Positions 16,795-25,930 are shown, counted from the first letter of the stretch. The stretch is 64,000 nt of DNA from Paragemmobacter ruber (GCF_009908315.1 NZ_JAAATW010000001.1:248001-312000), one strand, 5' to 3'. Notes: a model not told the origin generated them from the letters alone. Numbers and translations: made by a program.

Positions 16795-16900
16795 GAAGAT
16801 TTTCCATAGAAAATCTTCTTCCCCTGAAAATCTTTCTGCGAAAGATTTTCAGGCTGCGCCCGCGCAGCCAAGACCCGAGAATTTTCTAGAAAATTCTCGG
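16795..16900. repeat. Three consecutive AT-rich inverted repeats behind the tmRNA gene
   Basis: In GC-rich surroundings: arm GAAGATTTTC (16795-16804) with its complement at 16809-16818, loop CATA; arm CCTGAAAATCTTTC (16823-16836) with its complement at 16840-16853, loop TGC; and a perfect 26-bp palindrome at 16875-16900 with half-site CCGAGAATTTTCT. All share TTTTC/GAAAA cores. They lie between convergent tmRNA and the FAD oxidase gene, so they may act as bidirectional transcription terminators or RNA 3'-end stabilisers. T-runs are short. Confidence 0.8.
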
Positions 16901-16904
16901 CCCC

Positions 16905-18326
16905 CTAAGCTTGCCGCAGCACAGCGCCGGGGTTGAGGATACCCATGGGATCCAGCGCGGTCTTGACCGCGCGCATCGCCGCCAGTTTGCCCGGATCGCC
17001 GTATTTCTCCAGATCGCGGACCTTCAGCCGCCCGATCCCGTGCTCGGCGCTGACCGATCCGCCCATCTCATGCACCAGATCGTGGACACAGGTCTTGATC
17101 GCGTCCCGTTCATGTTCGTGATCCTTGCGGCTGCGGCCCGGCACCGGGAAGACGTTGTAATGCAGATTGCCGTCGCCCATATGGCCAAAGCAGTTGATCC
17201 GCCACTCCCCCAGCCGCGCCAGCGCGGCATCGGCGCGGAGGATGAATTCGGGCACGGCCGACAGCGGAACCGAGATGTCATGCGACGACACCGCACCGAT
17301 GCGGCGGTTCGCCTCGGGGATCGATTCGCGGATGCGCCACAGCGCCGTGCGCTGCGCCTCGGACACGGCGATCACGCCATCCTGCACCAGCCCCGCCTCT
17401 TCCGCCTCGGCGTAAAGGGTGGCCATCACCTCTTCCGCCTCGAACACCGAAGGCAGGCCCAGTTCCAACAGCACACACCATGCGGGGTGGCTGGCAAAGG
17501 GGATCGTCACCTCGGGCATCTTCTCCGCCAGAAAGTCGAGGCCCATGCGCCCGATCAGTTCAAAGGCCGACACCATCCCCGGCACCCGGGTCTGGCACAG
17601 CGTCAGCAGGCGCAGCGCAGCGGCGGGATCCGGCACGACAAGCAGCGCCGTGACCTCTGCCGCCGGGCGCGGCACCAGCCGCAGCGCGGCGGCCGTGATG
17701 ATGCCCAGCGTGCCTTCCGCCCCGATCAGCAGATGGCGCAGGTCATAGCCGGAATTGTCCTTCCGCAGACGTTTCAGCCCGCCCAGAATGGACCCGTCTG
17801 CCAGCACCGCCTCGACCCCGAGGCACAGGTCGCGGGCATTGCCATAGCGCAGCACGCCGATCCCGCCCGCATTGGTGGCCAGCACGCCCCCCACGCGCGC
17901 CGTCCCCTCGCTGGCCAGCGACAGGGGGAACTGCCGCCCTGCCGCGGTGGCGGCCTCCTGCGCGGCGGCAAGGGTCATGCCCGCCTCGGCGATCAGGACG
18001 TTCTCTTCGGGCCAGAGGCCGCGCAGCGCGGCCATGCGTTCCAGCGACAGGATTACGGGCGCCGGACCTTCGGGCATGATCTGCCCGCCCACCAGACCCG
18101 TCCCCCCGCCCCAGGGCAGGATGCCCACCCGCGCGTCAGCACAGGCGCGCACGACCGCCTGCACCTCTTCGGTGCGGCGCGGATAGACCACCGCCCCCGC
18201 CTGCCCCGCCCATCGCCCGCGCGGTTCTTCCACGTAGCGGGGTTCCGCTTCGCGCACGGCGCCTTCGGGCAAAAGCACGGCGAGGCGGGCGACAAAGGCG
18301 GCATCGGCGGGGTTCAGCATGGGCAT
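16905..18326 (-). CDS. FAD-linked 2-hydroxyacid oxidoreductase, GlcD/D-lactate/D-2-hydroxyglutarate type
   Basis: 473 residues. The N-terminal PCMH-type FAD-binding domain (about 35-215) has PWGGGTGLVGGQ and NAGGIGVLRYG; the C-terminal FAD-oxidase domain includes HMGDGNLHYNVF, the metal/substrate histidine motif, and SAEHGIGRLK. Likely reaction: oxidation of a D-2-hydroxy acid with transfer to quinone or an electron-transfer flavoprotein. It is not in a glcDEF cluster, so glycolate is less likely than D-lactate or D-2-hydroxyglutarate. AAGGAGA precedes the ATG closely. The last AT-rich palindrome of the preceding repeat cluster lies 4 bp past the stop. Confidence 0.85.
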   Translation of the reverse strand: MPMLNPADAAFVARLAVLLPEGAVREAEPRYVEEPRGRWAGQAGAVVYPRRTEEVQAVVRACADARVGILPWGGGTGLVGGQIMPEGPAPVILSLERMAALRGLWPEENVLIAEAGMTLAAAQEAATAAGRQFPLSLASEGTARVGGVLATNAGGIGVLRYGNARDLCLGVEAVLADGSILGGLKRLRKDNSGYDLRHLLIGAEGTLGIITAAALRLVPRPAAEVTALLVVPDPAAALRLLTLCQTRVPGMVSAFELIGRMGLDFLAEKMPEVTIPFASHPAWCVLLELGLPSVFEAEEVMATLYAEAEEAGLVQDGVIAVSEAQRTALWRIRESIPEANRRIGAVSSHDISVPLSAVPEFILRADAALARLGEWRINCFGHMGDGNLHYNVFPVPGRSRKDHEHERDAIKTCVHDLVHEMGGSVSAEHGIGRLKVRDLEKYGDPGKLAAMRAVKTALDPMGILNPGAVLRQA

Positions 18327-18374
18327 GTCTCCTTCGGCGCGGGTCCTAGCCCAGCCACAGGGCAGAGGAAAGGT

Positions 18375-19271
18375 TCAGAACGGAAAGTAGCGCGGTGTCA
18401 GGACCATGACCGTCATTTCGCCGGGCAGGATGGCCGCCGACAGGTCGATCTGCGGCGACGACGTCAGGACGACGGGAAACTCCCGTTCGAACTGCGCCAT
18501 GACCTGCGCGAGCGTCTCGTAGGTGTTCCAATGCACCGGGATTACCACCCGAACCTGCAGATGGCGCAGCAGCGCGATCATCTGATCGGTGGGAAGCAGG
18601 TTCGGCCCTTCCACAGCGATGATCGCCACATCCAACCGGCCGATGCGGGCCAGTTGATCGGCATTCGGCATCACCTGCAACAATCCGAAATGAGCGACGC
18701 ACAGCCCTTCCGTTTCAAAGATGAAGATGGAGTTACCGCCCACGCGCATCCCCTGCCCGGCCGTGCCACGGGTGTTGGTGGTGACATTGCGCACCAGCAT
18801 GCCGCCAACGTGCAGGTCATGGGCGGCGGGTCGGCCCTGCGCATCCGGCCAGCCTTGCAGGATATGGGGGATCCGCGCATCCGGGGTGTCGGTCTTCTGG
18901 GTGGGAAGCGTGTCGTTCATGGTGATCACATCCGGCACCAGCGTCGTGATGCCGGGAATGTCGTTGTAATCGGTCGCGGCGATCGTGCCGTCCGATGCGA
19001 TGATCACCACACCGCCATGCCCGCTGAAATGCAGCCGCACCTCGCCGGGGTTGATCGGGCCCGGATCCGGAGACCTCGGAAAAAGCCGGGGCGGCTCTGG
19101 CAGGTTGGGCGCGGGTTGTGGGGCCAATTGGGCGTGCCAGAGCCGATCCATCCCGTCGAGGCGCGACACCGCAGAACAGGATCCCGCGGCCTGCACCGGC
19201 GCTGTCAGCGGCAGAAGGGCCAGACAGGCGGCGGCAATCACGCGGGCAAGTCGGGGCAAGGGGAACGGCAA
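18375..19271 (-). CDS. Secreted MBL-fold paralogue lacking most putative metal ligands
   Basis: 298 residues with a signal peptide (about 1-28, ending VQAAG). It is clearly homologous along its length to the next gene: both have PDVVTMN/PDVITMN, DARIPHIL..GWP, GGMLVRNVTTNTRG, GGNSIFIFE, IGRLDVAI and VVIP.HW blocks. Where the neighbour has MNNAHSTHW this protein has MNDTLPTQK, and CIGHLGHLH is CVAHFGLLQ. The histidines that would bind metal at these two positions are thus mostly lost, while VIPVHW is kept. I read it as a periplasmic pseudoenzyme or binding partner of its paralogue; function unknown. Confidence 0.75.
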   Translation of the reverse strand: MPFPLPRLARVIAAACLALLPLTAPVQAAGSCSAVSRLDGMDRLWHAQLAPQPAPNLPEPPRLFPRSPDPGPINPGEVRLHFSGHGGVVIIASDGTIAATDYNDIPGITTLVPDVITMNDTLPTQKTDTPDARIPHILQGWPDAQGRPAAHDLHVGGMLVRNVTTNTRGTAGQGMRVGGNSIFIFETEGLCVAHFGLLQVMPNADQLARIGRLDVAIIAVEGPNLLPTDQMIALLRHLQVRVVIPVHWNTYETLAQVMAQFEREFPVVLTSSPQIDLSAAILPGEMTVMVLTPRYFPF

Positions 19272-19369
19272 TCGGGCTATCGCTTCAATAAGGCTAAAGA
19301 AAAAGGCGTGGGCTCAAGGCATGGCCTTGCCCCGACGGTAGCCTTGGACGGGCGCGCTGGGAAGGGGTT

Positions 19370-20206
19370 TCAGGGGATATAGGCCGGCTCCAGCACCATG
19401 ATGGTGGGGCGCCCCGGCAGATCCTGCAGGGACAGGTCAAGATCGGCCCCCCCGGTTTCCACCACATCGAACTGGCCTTCCATTTCGTCGAGGAAGGTCA
19501 CCAGCGACGCGCCCGAAAACCAGTGCATCGGGATCACGACCGACGCGCGCAGACGGCTGACGACTTCGGCCATGGCCTCGGTGCTCATGGTATAGCCGCC
19601 ATCGACAGGGACCATGACCACGTCAAGCCGCCCGATCGCGGCGTATTGCGCATCATCGGGGATCTGATGCAGATGCCCAAGATGGCCGATGCACAGGCCG
19701 CCCGCTTCGAAGACGAAGATGGAATTGCCATCCGCCCGCGCGCCTTCGCCAAAGGGGCCGCGCGTATCGGTGGTCACGTTGCGCACCAGCATGGAACCGA
19801 GGTCAAGCTCGTGAAAGGCGGGTTGGTCGTCCGTGGGCCAGCCGGGCAGGACATGGGGGATGCGCGGATCAGGGTTCGCGGTCCAATGGGTGGAATGGGC
19901 GTTGTTCATCGTCACCACGTCGGGCACCACATCCGCGTTGCCGATATAGCCGGTGTAATCCGTCACGGCGAGGGTGCCATCCTCGGCCTCGATCGCGAAA
20001 CTGGCATGGTGGATGTAACGGATGCGGACATGGCCTTCGGCCAAGGGCGTGCCGATGGAGGCATGCCAGAGCCGCTCGCCCCCCGGGGCATGGGCGAGCG
20101 CAAAGCAGTTCGACGGGATGCGCTCCTGCGCCATCCCCGGCAGGACAGCCAGACCCGCCACAAGACCCGCTGTCACAAGGATTGCCCGACCTGTCTGCCC
20201 GTTCAT
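19370..20206 (-). CDS. Secreted MBL-fold (UlaG-like) metallo-hydrolase
   Basis: 278 residues from MNGQTGRAIL, with a signal peptide (about 1-24). The beta-lactamase-superfamily pattern of the UlaG-like branch is visible: IRYIHHASFAIEAEDG (first strand with GHASF-like motif), TDYTG, MNNAHSTHW (histidine pair in the HxHxDH position), CIGHLGHLH, and VVIPMHW near the end. Likely a periplasmic hydrolase of unknown substrate. The upstream in-frame ATGs at 20221 and 20239 would place extra charged residues before the signal peptide, so I prefer 20206. It forms a tandem pair with the degenerate paralogue downstream, 98 bp away. Confidence 0.78.
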   Translation of the reverse strand: MNGQTGRAILVTAGLVAGLAVLPGMAQERIPSNCFALAHAPGGERLWHASIGTPLAEGHVRIRYIHHASFAIEAEDGTLAVTDYTGYIGNADVVPDVVTMNNAHSTHWTANPDPRIPHVLPGWPTDDQPAFHELDLGSMLVRNVTTDTRGPFGEGARADGNSIFVFEAGGLCIGHLGHLHQIPDDAQYAAIGRLDVVMVPVDGGYTMSTEAMAEVVSRLRASVVIPMHWFSGASLVTFLDEMEGQFDVVETGGADLDLSLQDLPGRPTIMVLEPAYIP

Positions 20207-20317
20207 CGCGACCGCCCCCATTGCTCTGTGCCAAGGCAATTAGCCTGCCATCGGCACAGGCTAGCGTGGCATCACGCTTTTGTCAGGGGGGCAGGTTTTC
20301 CACAGGAAAGCGACAGG

Positions 20318-20902
20318 TCAGCCCACATCGGTGCGCCCGCGCCGATCCAGCCGGAGCGAGGCATAGAGCACATGGTTACGCCAGCGCCCGGCGATCTGCA
20401 GGTAGCTTTGCGCCACGCCTTCATATTTGAAGCCGCATTTCTCCAGCACCCCGCGCGAGGCGGCGTTCTCCGGCAGGCAGGCGGCCTCGATCCGGCTCAG
20501 GTCCAGCACGGTGAAGGCATGGTGGACCACGGCCTGTATCGCCTCGCGCATGTATCCCTGCCGGCTGAACCGCGCGCCGATCCAGTATCCGAGCGTGCCG
20601 GATTGCGACGGCCCGCGCCGGATATTGTCCAGCGTGATCGCCCCGAGCAGCGCCTGATCCTCGCGCCGGATCATCAAGAGCGGCAGCGCGGTGCCCTGCG
20701 CCTCGGCCCGGGCGGCCCAATAGACGCGGTTGGTGAAGGCGCGGCGGGTGAGGTGGTCGCCCGCCCAGACCGGCTCCCACGGGATCAGGAAATCGGCGCT
20801 TTCTTCCCGCAGCGCGGCCCATTGGTTCCAGTCGCCATGCGTGGGCAGGCGCAAGGTCATCCGCTCCGTCTCGACCCGGACCTTGCGGCGGAAGGTCAGC
20901 AT
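20318..20902 (-). CDS. GNAT-family N-acetyltransferase, RimJ/RimL type
   Basis: 194 residues. The RimJ-like opening ETERMTLRLPTHGDWNQWAAL, GYWIGARFSRQGYMREAIQAVV (acetyl-CoA pyrophosphate loop RQGYMREA) and the C-terminal ENAASRGVLEKCGFKYEG are typical of enzymes that acetylate protein N-termini or small amines. ATG 20902 overlaps the stop of the upstream peptidase gene as TGATG, pointing to coupling; a GTG one codon earlier is possible. In other Rhodobacteraceae such a gene also follows the M16 peptidase. Confidence 0.85.
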   Translation of the reverse strand: MLTFRRKVRVETERMTLRLPTHGDWNQWAALREESADFLIPWEPVWAGDHLTRRAFTNRVYWAARAEAQGTALPLLMIRREDQALLGAITLDNIRRGPSQSGTLGYWIGARFSRQGYMREAIQAVVHHAFTVLDLSRIEAACLPENAASRGVLEKCGFKYEGVAQSYLQIAGRWRNHVLYASLRLDRRGRTDVG

Positions 20903-22161
20903 CACGCGGCCAGCCTTGCGCGGATCGCCTCCAGATCGGGCGCGTCCGCGACCGGGCCATACAGCGCGACCGCCGCCTTGGCCCCCACCAGCCCCGCCCC
21001 ATAGGCGCGCACATCGCCGGTGGAGACGGCGTCGATCTTGGCCACGGTTTCGGCCACATCCGGCACCCTTCCCCAGATGGCCAGAAGGCGCGCGTTGCGC
21101 TCGGCCCGGCTGGAGGGGCTTTCCAGCCCCATCAGGAGCCCGGCCTTGAGCTGGGCGCGCGCGCGGTTCACCTCGGCCTCGGTCATATCATCGGCGGCGC
21201 GCTTCAATTCATCGACCGTCAGACCGACGAGATCGCCGATCTCATCCTCGGACGTGCCGGCATAGACGGTGATCTGGCCGGTATCTTCATAGGCCCCGCT
21301 TTGCGCGAAGATGGAATAGCACAGGCCCCGCTCTTCGCGGATCTTCTGGAACAGGCGCGAGGACATGCCGCCCCCCATCGCCGTGGCATAGACCTGCGCG
21401 GCATAGACATCCCCCGCGCGGTAACCCGGACCCTCAAAAGCCAGCGCGAAATGGACCTGTTCCAGATCCTTGACCTCGCGCCGTTCGCCCCCGCCAAAGC
21501 GCGCCGGTTGCAGCGCGGCCTTGCCCACGGGTTTCAGCCCGCCGAAGATCGCCTCGGCCTGCGCGACGATGGCCTCATGATCCACCCGCCCCGCGGCCGC
21601 AAGGATCATCTGGTCCGGCCCGTAATGTTCGCCCACGAAACGGCGCAGGTCATCACGGCCGAAGGCCTGCACACGCTCGCTCGGGCCAAGGATGGTGCGG
21701 CCAAAGGGTTGATCGGGGTAGGATACTTCCTGCAGCCAGTCAAAGATGATGTCATCGGGCGTATCCAGCGCCTGCCCGATCTCTTGCAGGATCACGTGGC
21801 GCTCGGTCTCGATATCATCGGTGTTGAAGACGGGGTTCAGCACGATGTCGGAAATCACATCCAGCGCCAGCCCGACATCGGGGGCAAGGACGCGCGCGTA
21901 ATAGGCCGTCATCTCGCGGCTGGTATAGGCGTTGATATAGCCGCCCACATCCTCGATCTCTTCGGCGATGCGCAGGGCGCTGCGCCGCTCGGTGCCCTTG
22001 AAGGCCATGTGCTCCAGAAAATGCGCGATGCCGTTCTGTTCGGCCCGCTCATGCCGCCCACCCGCCGTGACCCAGATCCCCGCCGAGGCCGACAGAAGGC
22101 CCGGCATGTCTTCGGTCACGATGCGGAAACCATTGGGAAGCGTGGTGATCTTCAGGCTCAA
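20902..22161 (-). CDS. M16-family zinc peptidase (processing-peptidase-like)
   Basis: 419 residues, the single-chain bacterial length. The inverted zinc motif HFLEH (H47, E50, H51) with preceding GGRHE, and the distal glutamate in the ETERHVILQEIG stretch near residue 127, indicate an active peptidase subunit. The second half (about 215-400) is the inactive M16 C-terminal domain with GGGMSSRLFQKIREERGL. Such proteins are homologues of the mitochondrial processing peptidase beta subunit; bacterial substrates are unknown. It overlaps threonine synthase (ATGA, 22158-22161) and lies in the conserved surf1-thrC-peptidase-GNAT order. Confidence 0.9.
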   Translation of the reverse strand: MSLKITTLPNGFRIVTEDMPGLLSASAGIWVTAGGRHERAEQNGIAHFLEHMAFKGTERRSALRIAEEIEDVGGYINAYTSREMTAYYARVLAPDVGLALDVISDIVLNPVFNTDDIETERHVILQEIGQALDTPDDIIFDWLQEVSYPDQPFGRTILGPSERVQAFGRDDLRRFVGEHYGPDQMILAAAGRVDHEAIVAQAEAIFGGLKPVGKAALQPARFGGGERREVKDLEQVHFALAFEGPGYRAGDVYAAQVYATAMGGGMSSRLFQKIREERGLCYSIFAQSGAYEDTGQITVYAGTSEDEIGDLVGLTVDELKRAADDMTEAEVNRARAQLKAGLLMGLESPSSRAERNARLLAIWGRVPDVAETVAKIDAVSTGDVRAYGAGLVGAKAAVALYGPVADAPDLEAIRARLAA

Positions 22162-23543
22162 TGCCCGGTCCTTTCGCGGATGAGGGCCTGCAAGGCGGCC
22201 AAGTCATTGGCCACGCGCGTCACACGCTCGGGCCGGGAGTAAAGGTCGCCCATGCGGGGCGGCAAGGCCGGACGCAGGCCCATCGCGCCTTCCACGGCAT
22301 CGGGGAACTTGGCGGGATGGGCGGTGGCCAGCGTGATCATCGGGGTGGGGCCGAGGTTTTCCTCGGCCACCTTCACGCCCACGGCGGAATGGGGGCAAAG
22401 CACCTCGCCCGTGGCGGCATGGGCCGCGCGGATGGTGGCCGTCGTTTCCTCTTCCGAGCAGCGGCCCGAGGCAAAGGTCGCGCGCAGCATCTCAAGCGCG
22501 CCCTGGCTGATGTGGAAGCCGCCCGCCTTGAGTTCGGCCATCAGCTGCGCCACCGCCGCGCCGTCGCGGCCATAGGCATCGAAAAGGGCACGCTCGAAGT
22601 TGGACGACACCTGAATATCCATGGACGGGCTGATGGACGGCTTCACCCCATCAGTCACATAGGCGCCCGACCGCAGCGCGCGGTCAAGGATATCGTTCTG
22701 ATTGGTGGCGATCACCAGCTTCTCGATGGGCAGGCCCATCTGGCGGGCGATATAGCCTGCAAAGATATCGCCGAAATTGCCGGTGGGCACCGTGAAGCTG
22801 ACCGCGCGATGCGGCGCACCGAGGGCGACGGCAGAGAAGAAGTAATAGACAACCTGCGCCAGAACCCGCGCCCAGTTGATGGAATTCACCCCCGCCAGCC
22901 GCACGCCATCGCGGAAGGCGAAATCGTTGAACATGTCCTTAACGCGCGCCTGGCAATCGTCGAAATCGCCATCCATGGCCAGCGCGTGGACATTTGCCTC
23001 GACCGGCGTGGTCATCTGGCGGCGCTGCACCTCTGACACGCGGCCATGCGGGTAAAGGATGAACAGATCCACATTGCCAAGGCCCCGGAAGGCCTCCATC
23101 GCCGCCGACCCGGTATCGCCCGAGGTGGCGCCCACGATGGTGATGCGCTGGCCCGATTTCTCCAACGCCGCCTGCATCATCTGCCCGATGAGCTGCATGG
23201 CGAAATCCTTGAAGGCCAGCGTCGGCCCGTGGAACAGTTCCAGCAGGAAATGGTTGGGGGCAAGCTGCACCAGCGGCGCGCGGGCGGCATGGCCAAAGCC
23301 CGCATAGGCGCGGGCGATCAGGCCACGGAATTCGTCATCCCCGAACGTATCGCCAAGGAAGGGGCGCATCACGCGGAAGGCCGTCTCCTCATAGCTTTGC
23401 CCGGCCAGCGCGGCGATGGCGTCCTTGCTCATCACCGGCACGGCCTCGGGGACGTAAAGGCCACCGTCACGCGCAAGGCCTGTCATCATCGCCTCGCCGA
23501 AGTTCAAAACCGGCGCCGCCCCACGGGTCGAGATGTATTTCAT
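22158..23543 (-). CDS. thrC: Threonine synthase
   Basis: 461 residues of PLP enzyme, the long type found in proteobacteria. It begins MKYISTRGAAPVLNF, has the PLP lysine in HGPTLAFKDFAMQ and the phosphate-binding ATSGDTGSAAMEA. It converts O-phospho-L-homoserine to threonine in the cytoplasm. It follows surf1 at 10 bp and is translationally coupled to the peptidase gene downstream, so amino-acid synthesis here is read from the distal part of the cytochrome oxidase cluster. Confidence 0.95.
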   Translation of the reverse strand: MKYISTRGAAPVLNFGEAMMTGLARDGGLYVPEAVPVMSKDAIAALAGQSYEETAFRVMRPFLGDTFGDDEFRGLIARAYAGFGHAARAPLVQLAPNHFLLELFHGPTLAFKDFAMQLIGQMMQAALEKSGQRITIVGATSGDTGSAAMEAFRGLGNVDLFILYPHGRVSEVQRRQMTTPVEANVHALAMDGDFDDCQARVKDMFNDFAFRDGVRLAGVNSINWARVLAQVVYYFFSAVALGAPHRAVSFTVPTGNFGDIFAGYIARQMGLPIEKLVIATNQNDILDRALRSGAYVTDGVKPSISPSMDIQVSSNFERALFDAYGRDGAAVAQLMAELKAGGFHISQGALEMLRATFASGRCSEEETTATIRAAHAATGEVLCPHSAVGVKVAEENLGPTPMITLATAHPAKFPDAVEGAMGLRPALPPRMGDLYSRPERVTRVANDLAALQALIRERTGH

Positions 23544-23553
23544 CGCTTTGCCT

Positions 23554-24225
23554 TCAAACCGTCCGCTGCCTGATACGCCACAGAAGATACGCTGTCATCC
23601 CCAGCCAGACGGCCGCCAGCGAAAACCATGTGATGGCGTAGCTCAGATGATCATTGGGAATACCCGATGTATCGACGGGCATCGGTTCGATCGCGCCACC
23701 GGTTGGCCTGCGCGCGACAATTAATGTCGCCTCTGTATCCAGCGCGGCCGCCATGGCGGGCACGTCACGGGCAAACCACAGGCCGGTGGTCGGGTCGGGC
23801 GGCGGGGTGAAACCATCCACCTCATCGGGCCAGTGCAGGTTTCCCTCCACCACGGCGGGGCCAGAGACGCGCGGATCGTCGCGCGCATCCTGCGGCAGGA
23901 ACCCGCGATCCACCATGATGCGGCGGCCCGAGGTGGTTTCAAACACCTCGATCACGCGCAGTCCGGGGCCGATCTGCTTGCGGCTGACCAGCACATCCAG
24001 ATGCTCGCCCGTGAAGCGGCCATCGACCGCCACGGGAAGGTAACGATCCGCCTGCGGATCGGGCGTGACAGGCAGCGCCACCGGCGCATCCGTGATGCGC
24101 GCGGCGATATCGGCCAGCACGCCCTGCTTCCACGACAGGCGCTGCACCTGCCAGACGCCCAGCGACAGCAGAACAGCCGCACCGACAAGGCCGATCAGAA
24201 GGGGCACGATCATGCGGCGGGTCAT
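23554..24225 (-). CDS. SURF1-family cytochrome oxidase assembly protein
   Basis: 223 residues. Two membrane helices flank the protein (about 5-25 and 192-212) with the periplasmic SURF1 domain between; GVWQVQRLSWKQ at the end of helix 1 and YAITWFSLAAVWLGM in helix 2 are diagnostic. SURF1 helps insert haem a into subunit I. GGAG lies 7 nt before ATG 24225; the longer frame from 24258 lacks this support. The gene is separated from ctaE by a terminator-like hairpin, so expression may be lower than that of ctaE. Confidence 0.9.
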   Translation of the reverse strand: MTRRMIVPLLIGLVGAAVLLSLGVWQVQRLSWKQGVLADIAARITDAPVALPVTPDPQADRYLPVAVDGRFTGEHLDVLVSRKQIGPGLRVIEVFETTSGRRIMVDRGFLPQDARDDPRVSGPAVVEGNLHWPDEVDGFTPPPDPTTGLWFARDVPAMAAALDTEATLIVARRPTGGAIEPMPVDTSGIPNDHLSYAITWFSLAAVWLGMTAYLLWRIRQRTV

Positions 24226-24247
24226 GGTTTTCTCCGGCTCAAAAGGA

Positions 24248-24313
24248 AAGGCGCGCATCCGGCCCCGGATCCGCGCCTTGCTGCAGGGGTCGGGGGGCGG
24301 GGCGCCGCCCCCC
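24248..24313 (-). terminator. Terminator-like hairpins between ctaE and surf1
   Basis: Two stem-loops. A GC hairpin GGGGGGCGG (24292-24300) with CCGCCCCCC (24305-24313) comes first for minus-strand transcripts. Then AAGGCGCGCATCCGG (24248-24262) pairs with 24265-24279 with one mismatch, followed on the minus strand by TTTCCTTTT. The second looks like a genuine intrinsic terminator lying directly before the surf1 Shine-Dalgarno, suggesting partial termination or processing. Confidence 0.7.
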
Positions 24314-24333
24314 GGGTCTCCGATCAGGCGGGA

Positions 24334-25134
24334 TCAGCGACCCCAGACATAGATCGAAGCAAAGAGGAACAGCCAGACCACATCGACAAAGTGCCAGTAC
24401 CATGCCGCCGCCTCGAACCCGATATGCTTTTCGGGGGTGAAATGCCCCTTCATCGCCCGGATCAGGCACACGAGCAGGAAGATCGTGCCGATAATGACGT
24501 GAAAGCCGTGGAAGCCCGTCGCCATGAAGAAGTTGGCGCCATAGATGTTGCCCGCAAAGCCGAAGGCCGCATGGCTGTATTCATAGGCCTGAAAGCCCGT
24601 GAAGATCACACCCAGCGCGATGGCAAGGATCAGGCCGTTGATCAGGTCTTTGCGGTTGTTCTCATGCACCAACGCATGGTGCGCCCAGGTCGCCGCCGCA
24701 CCCGAGCAGAGCAGGATCAGCGTGTTGATCAGCGGCAGGTGCCACGGATCAAATGTCTCGATCCCCGCGGGCGGCCAGACGCCATCAATGGCCGGGCTTT
24801 GCGGCCCCATCGGATAGAGCGCGTGCTTGAAGAAGGACCAGAACCACGCCGCGAAGAACATCACTTCCGACATGATGAACATGATGAAGCCGTAGCGCAG
24901 GCCGATGCGCACCACAGGCGTGTGATCGCCGACCTGGCTTTCTTTCACCACATCCGCCCACCAGCCGAACATCACGTAAAGGACGCCGACAAAGCCGATC
25001 AGGCCAAGCCACGGCCCCTGCCCGTGCATCCACAGCACCGCGCCGAACAGCATGACAAACGCCGCGACCGCGCTCAGGAAGGGCCAGATCGACGGCGGCA
25101 GGATATGGTAATCGTGGTTCTTGGCGTGTGCCAT
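24334..25134 (-). CDS. ctaE: Cytochrome c oxidase subunit III
   Basis: 266 residues, seven membrane helices. Family signatures: [18 protein letters not shown] at the start, [18 protein letters not shown], and [14 protein letters not shown] with [19 protein letters not shown] at the end. It is a core subunit of the aa3 oxidase in the inner membrane, contributing lipid-lined oxygen access and stability. It is preceded by ctaG at 23 bp and followed by hairpins before surf1. Confidence 0.96.
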   Translation of the reverse strand: MAHAKNHDYHILPPSIWPFLSAVAAFVMLFGAVLWMHGQGPWLGLIGFVGVLYVMFGWWADVVKESQVGDHTPVVRIGLRYGFIMFIMSEVMFFAAWFWSFFKHALYPMGPQSPAIDGVWPPAGIETFDPWHLPLINTLILLCSGAAATWAHHALVHENNRKDLINGLILAIALGVIFTGFQAYEYSHAAFGFAGNIYGANFFMATGFHGFHVIIGTIFLLVCLIRAMKGHFTPEKHIGFEAAAWYWHFVDVVWLFLFASIYVWGR

Positions 25135-25157
25135 TCCGGTTCCCTCGTGTTTTATTC

Positions 25158-25739
25158 TCAGTTTACCGCTTCGCCCGCGGGCGCGGCAAGGGCGGCCTGC
25201 TCTTCGGGCAGGTCGATCTCATAGAAGGTGTAGGACAGCGTGATCTCTTTCACGAACTGGCCTTCGGGGTCCTTGACCATCTCGGGGTCCACGAAAAAGC
25301 TGACCGGCATTTCCACCCGTTCGCCCGGCTGCAGCACCTGTTCGGTAAAGCAGAAGCAGGCGATCTTGTCGAAATAGCCCCCCGCCGCCTCGGGCGCGAC
25401 GTTGAAGCTGGCGGTGCCGGCCACCACGCGATCCGTGGGATTGTAGGCCTCGTAGAAGGCCAGTGCGTTCTCGCCGATCCGCACCGTCATTTCGCGCTGC
25501 ACGGGGCGGAATTGCCACGGCATCCCGCGTTCGATCGAGGCGTCGAATTTCACCACCACGGTCTGGTCAAGGATCGTGTCGGGTGCGCTTTCCGCCACGC
25601 CCGTGGTGCCGCCAAAGCCGGTGACACGGCAGAACCAGTCATAAAACGGGACCGCCGCGAAAGACAGCGACGCCATCAGAACGACCACGCCCCCCAGATA
25701 GGCCGCCGTCCGCTGCTGCCCCGACAAGCGCTGTGTCAT
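25158..25739 (-). CDS. ctaG: Cytochrome c oxidase copper-insertion protein CtaG (Cox11)
   Basis: 193 residues: one N-terminal membrane helix (about 12-34, [31 protein letters not shown]) and a periplasmic immunoglobulin-like domain with [19 protein letters not shown], the CxC copper motif. It delivers copper to the CuB site of subunit I. Its start overlaps the stop of the small upstream gene (ATGA at 25736-25739). Confidence 0.95.
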   Translation of the reverse strand: MTQRLSGQQRTAAYLGGVVVLMASLSFAAVPFYDWFCRVTGFGGTTGVAESAPDTILDQTVVVKFDASIERGMPWQFRPVQREMTVRIGENALAFYEAYNPTDRVVAGTASFNVAPEAAGGYFDKIACFCFTEQVLQPGERVEMPVSFFVDPEMVKDPEGQFVKEITLSYTFYEIDLPEEQAALAAPAGEAVN

Positions 25740-25930
25740 TCCCCCGCCCCTCCTTCGACTGCCATTTCAGGGCGGACCGTATGGTCAAAGCCCTGCATCG
25801 GATCGCCCCGCGTGACCTTCACCACCGTCAGGGCAAAGACCAGCAGGATGAACAGGCCAAGCGTCACCGCCACCCCGACATTCCGCCCAAGGCGGCGCTT
25901 GTGAAGTTCATGTTCCGGCTTGAACACCAT
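25736..25930 (-). CDS. Small single-pass membrane protein of the cta operon
   Basis: 64 residues: basic N-terminus (KPEHELHKRRLGRN), one membrane helix (about 19-42), short periplasmic tail. ATG 25930 overlaps the ctaB stop as TGATG, and its own stop overlaps ctaG, so it is locked in the translationally coupled chain ctaB-this-ctaG. An equivalent unnamed small orf occupies this place in Paracoccus and Rhodobacter cta operons. Probably an assembly factor or accessory subunit; no motif reveals the role. A CoxF-type label would be a guess. Confidence 0.8.
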   Translation of the reverse strand: MVFKPEHELHKRRLGRNVGVAVTLGLFILLVFALTVVKVTRGDPMQGFDHTVRPEMAVEGGAGE

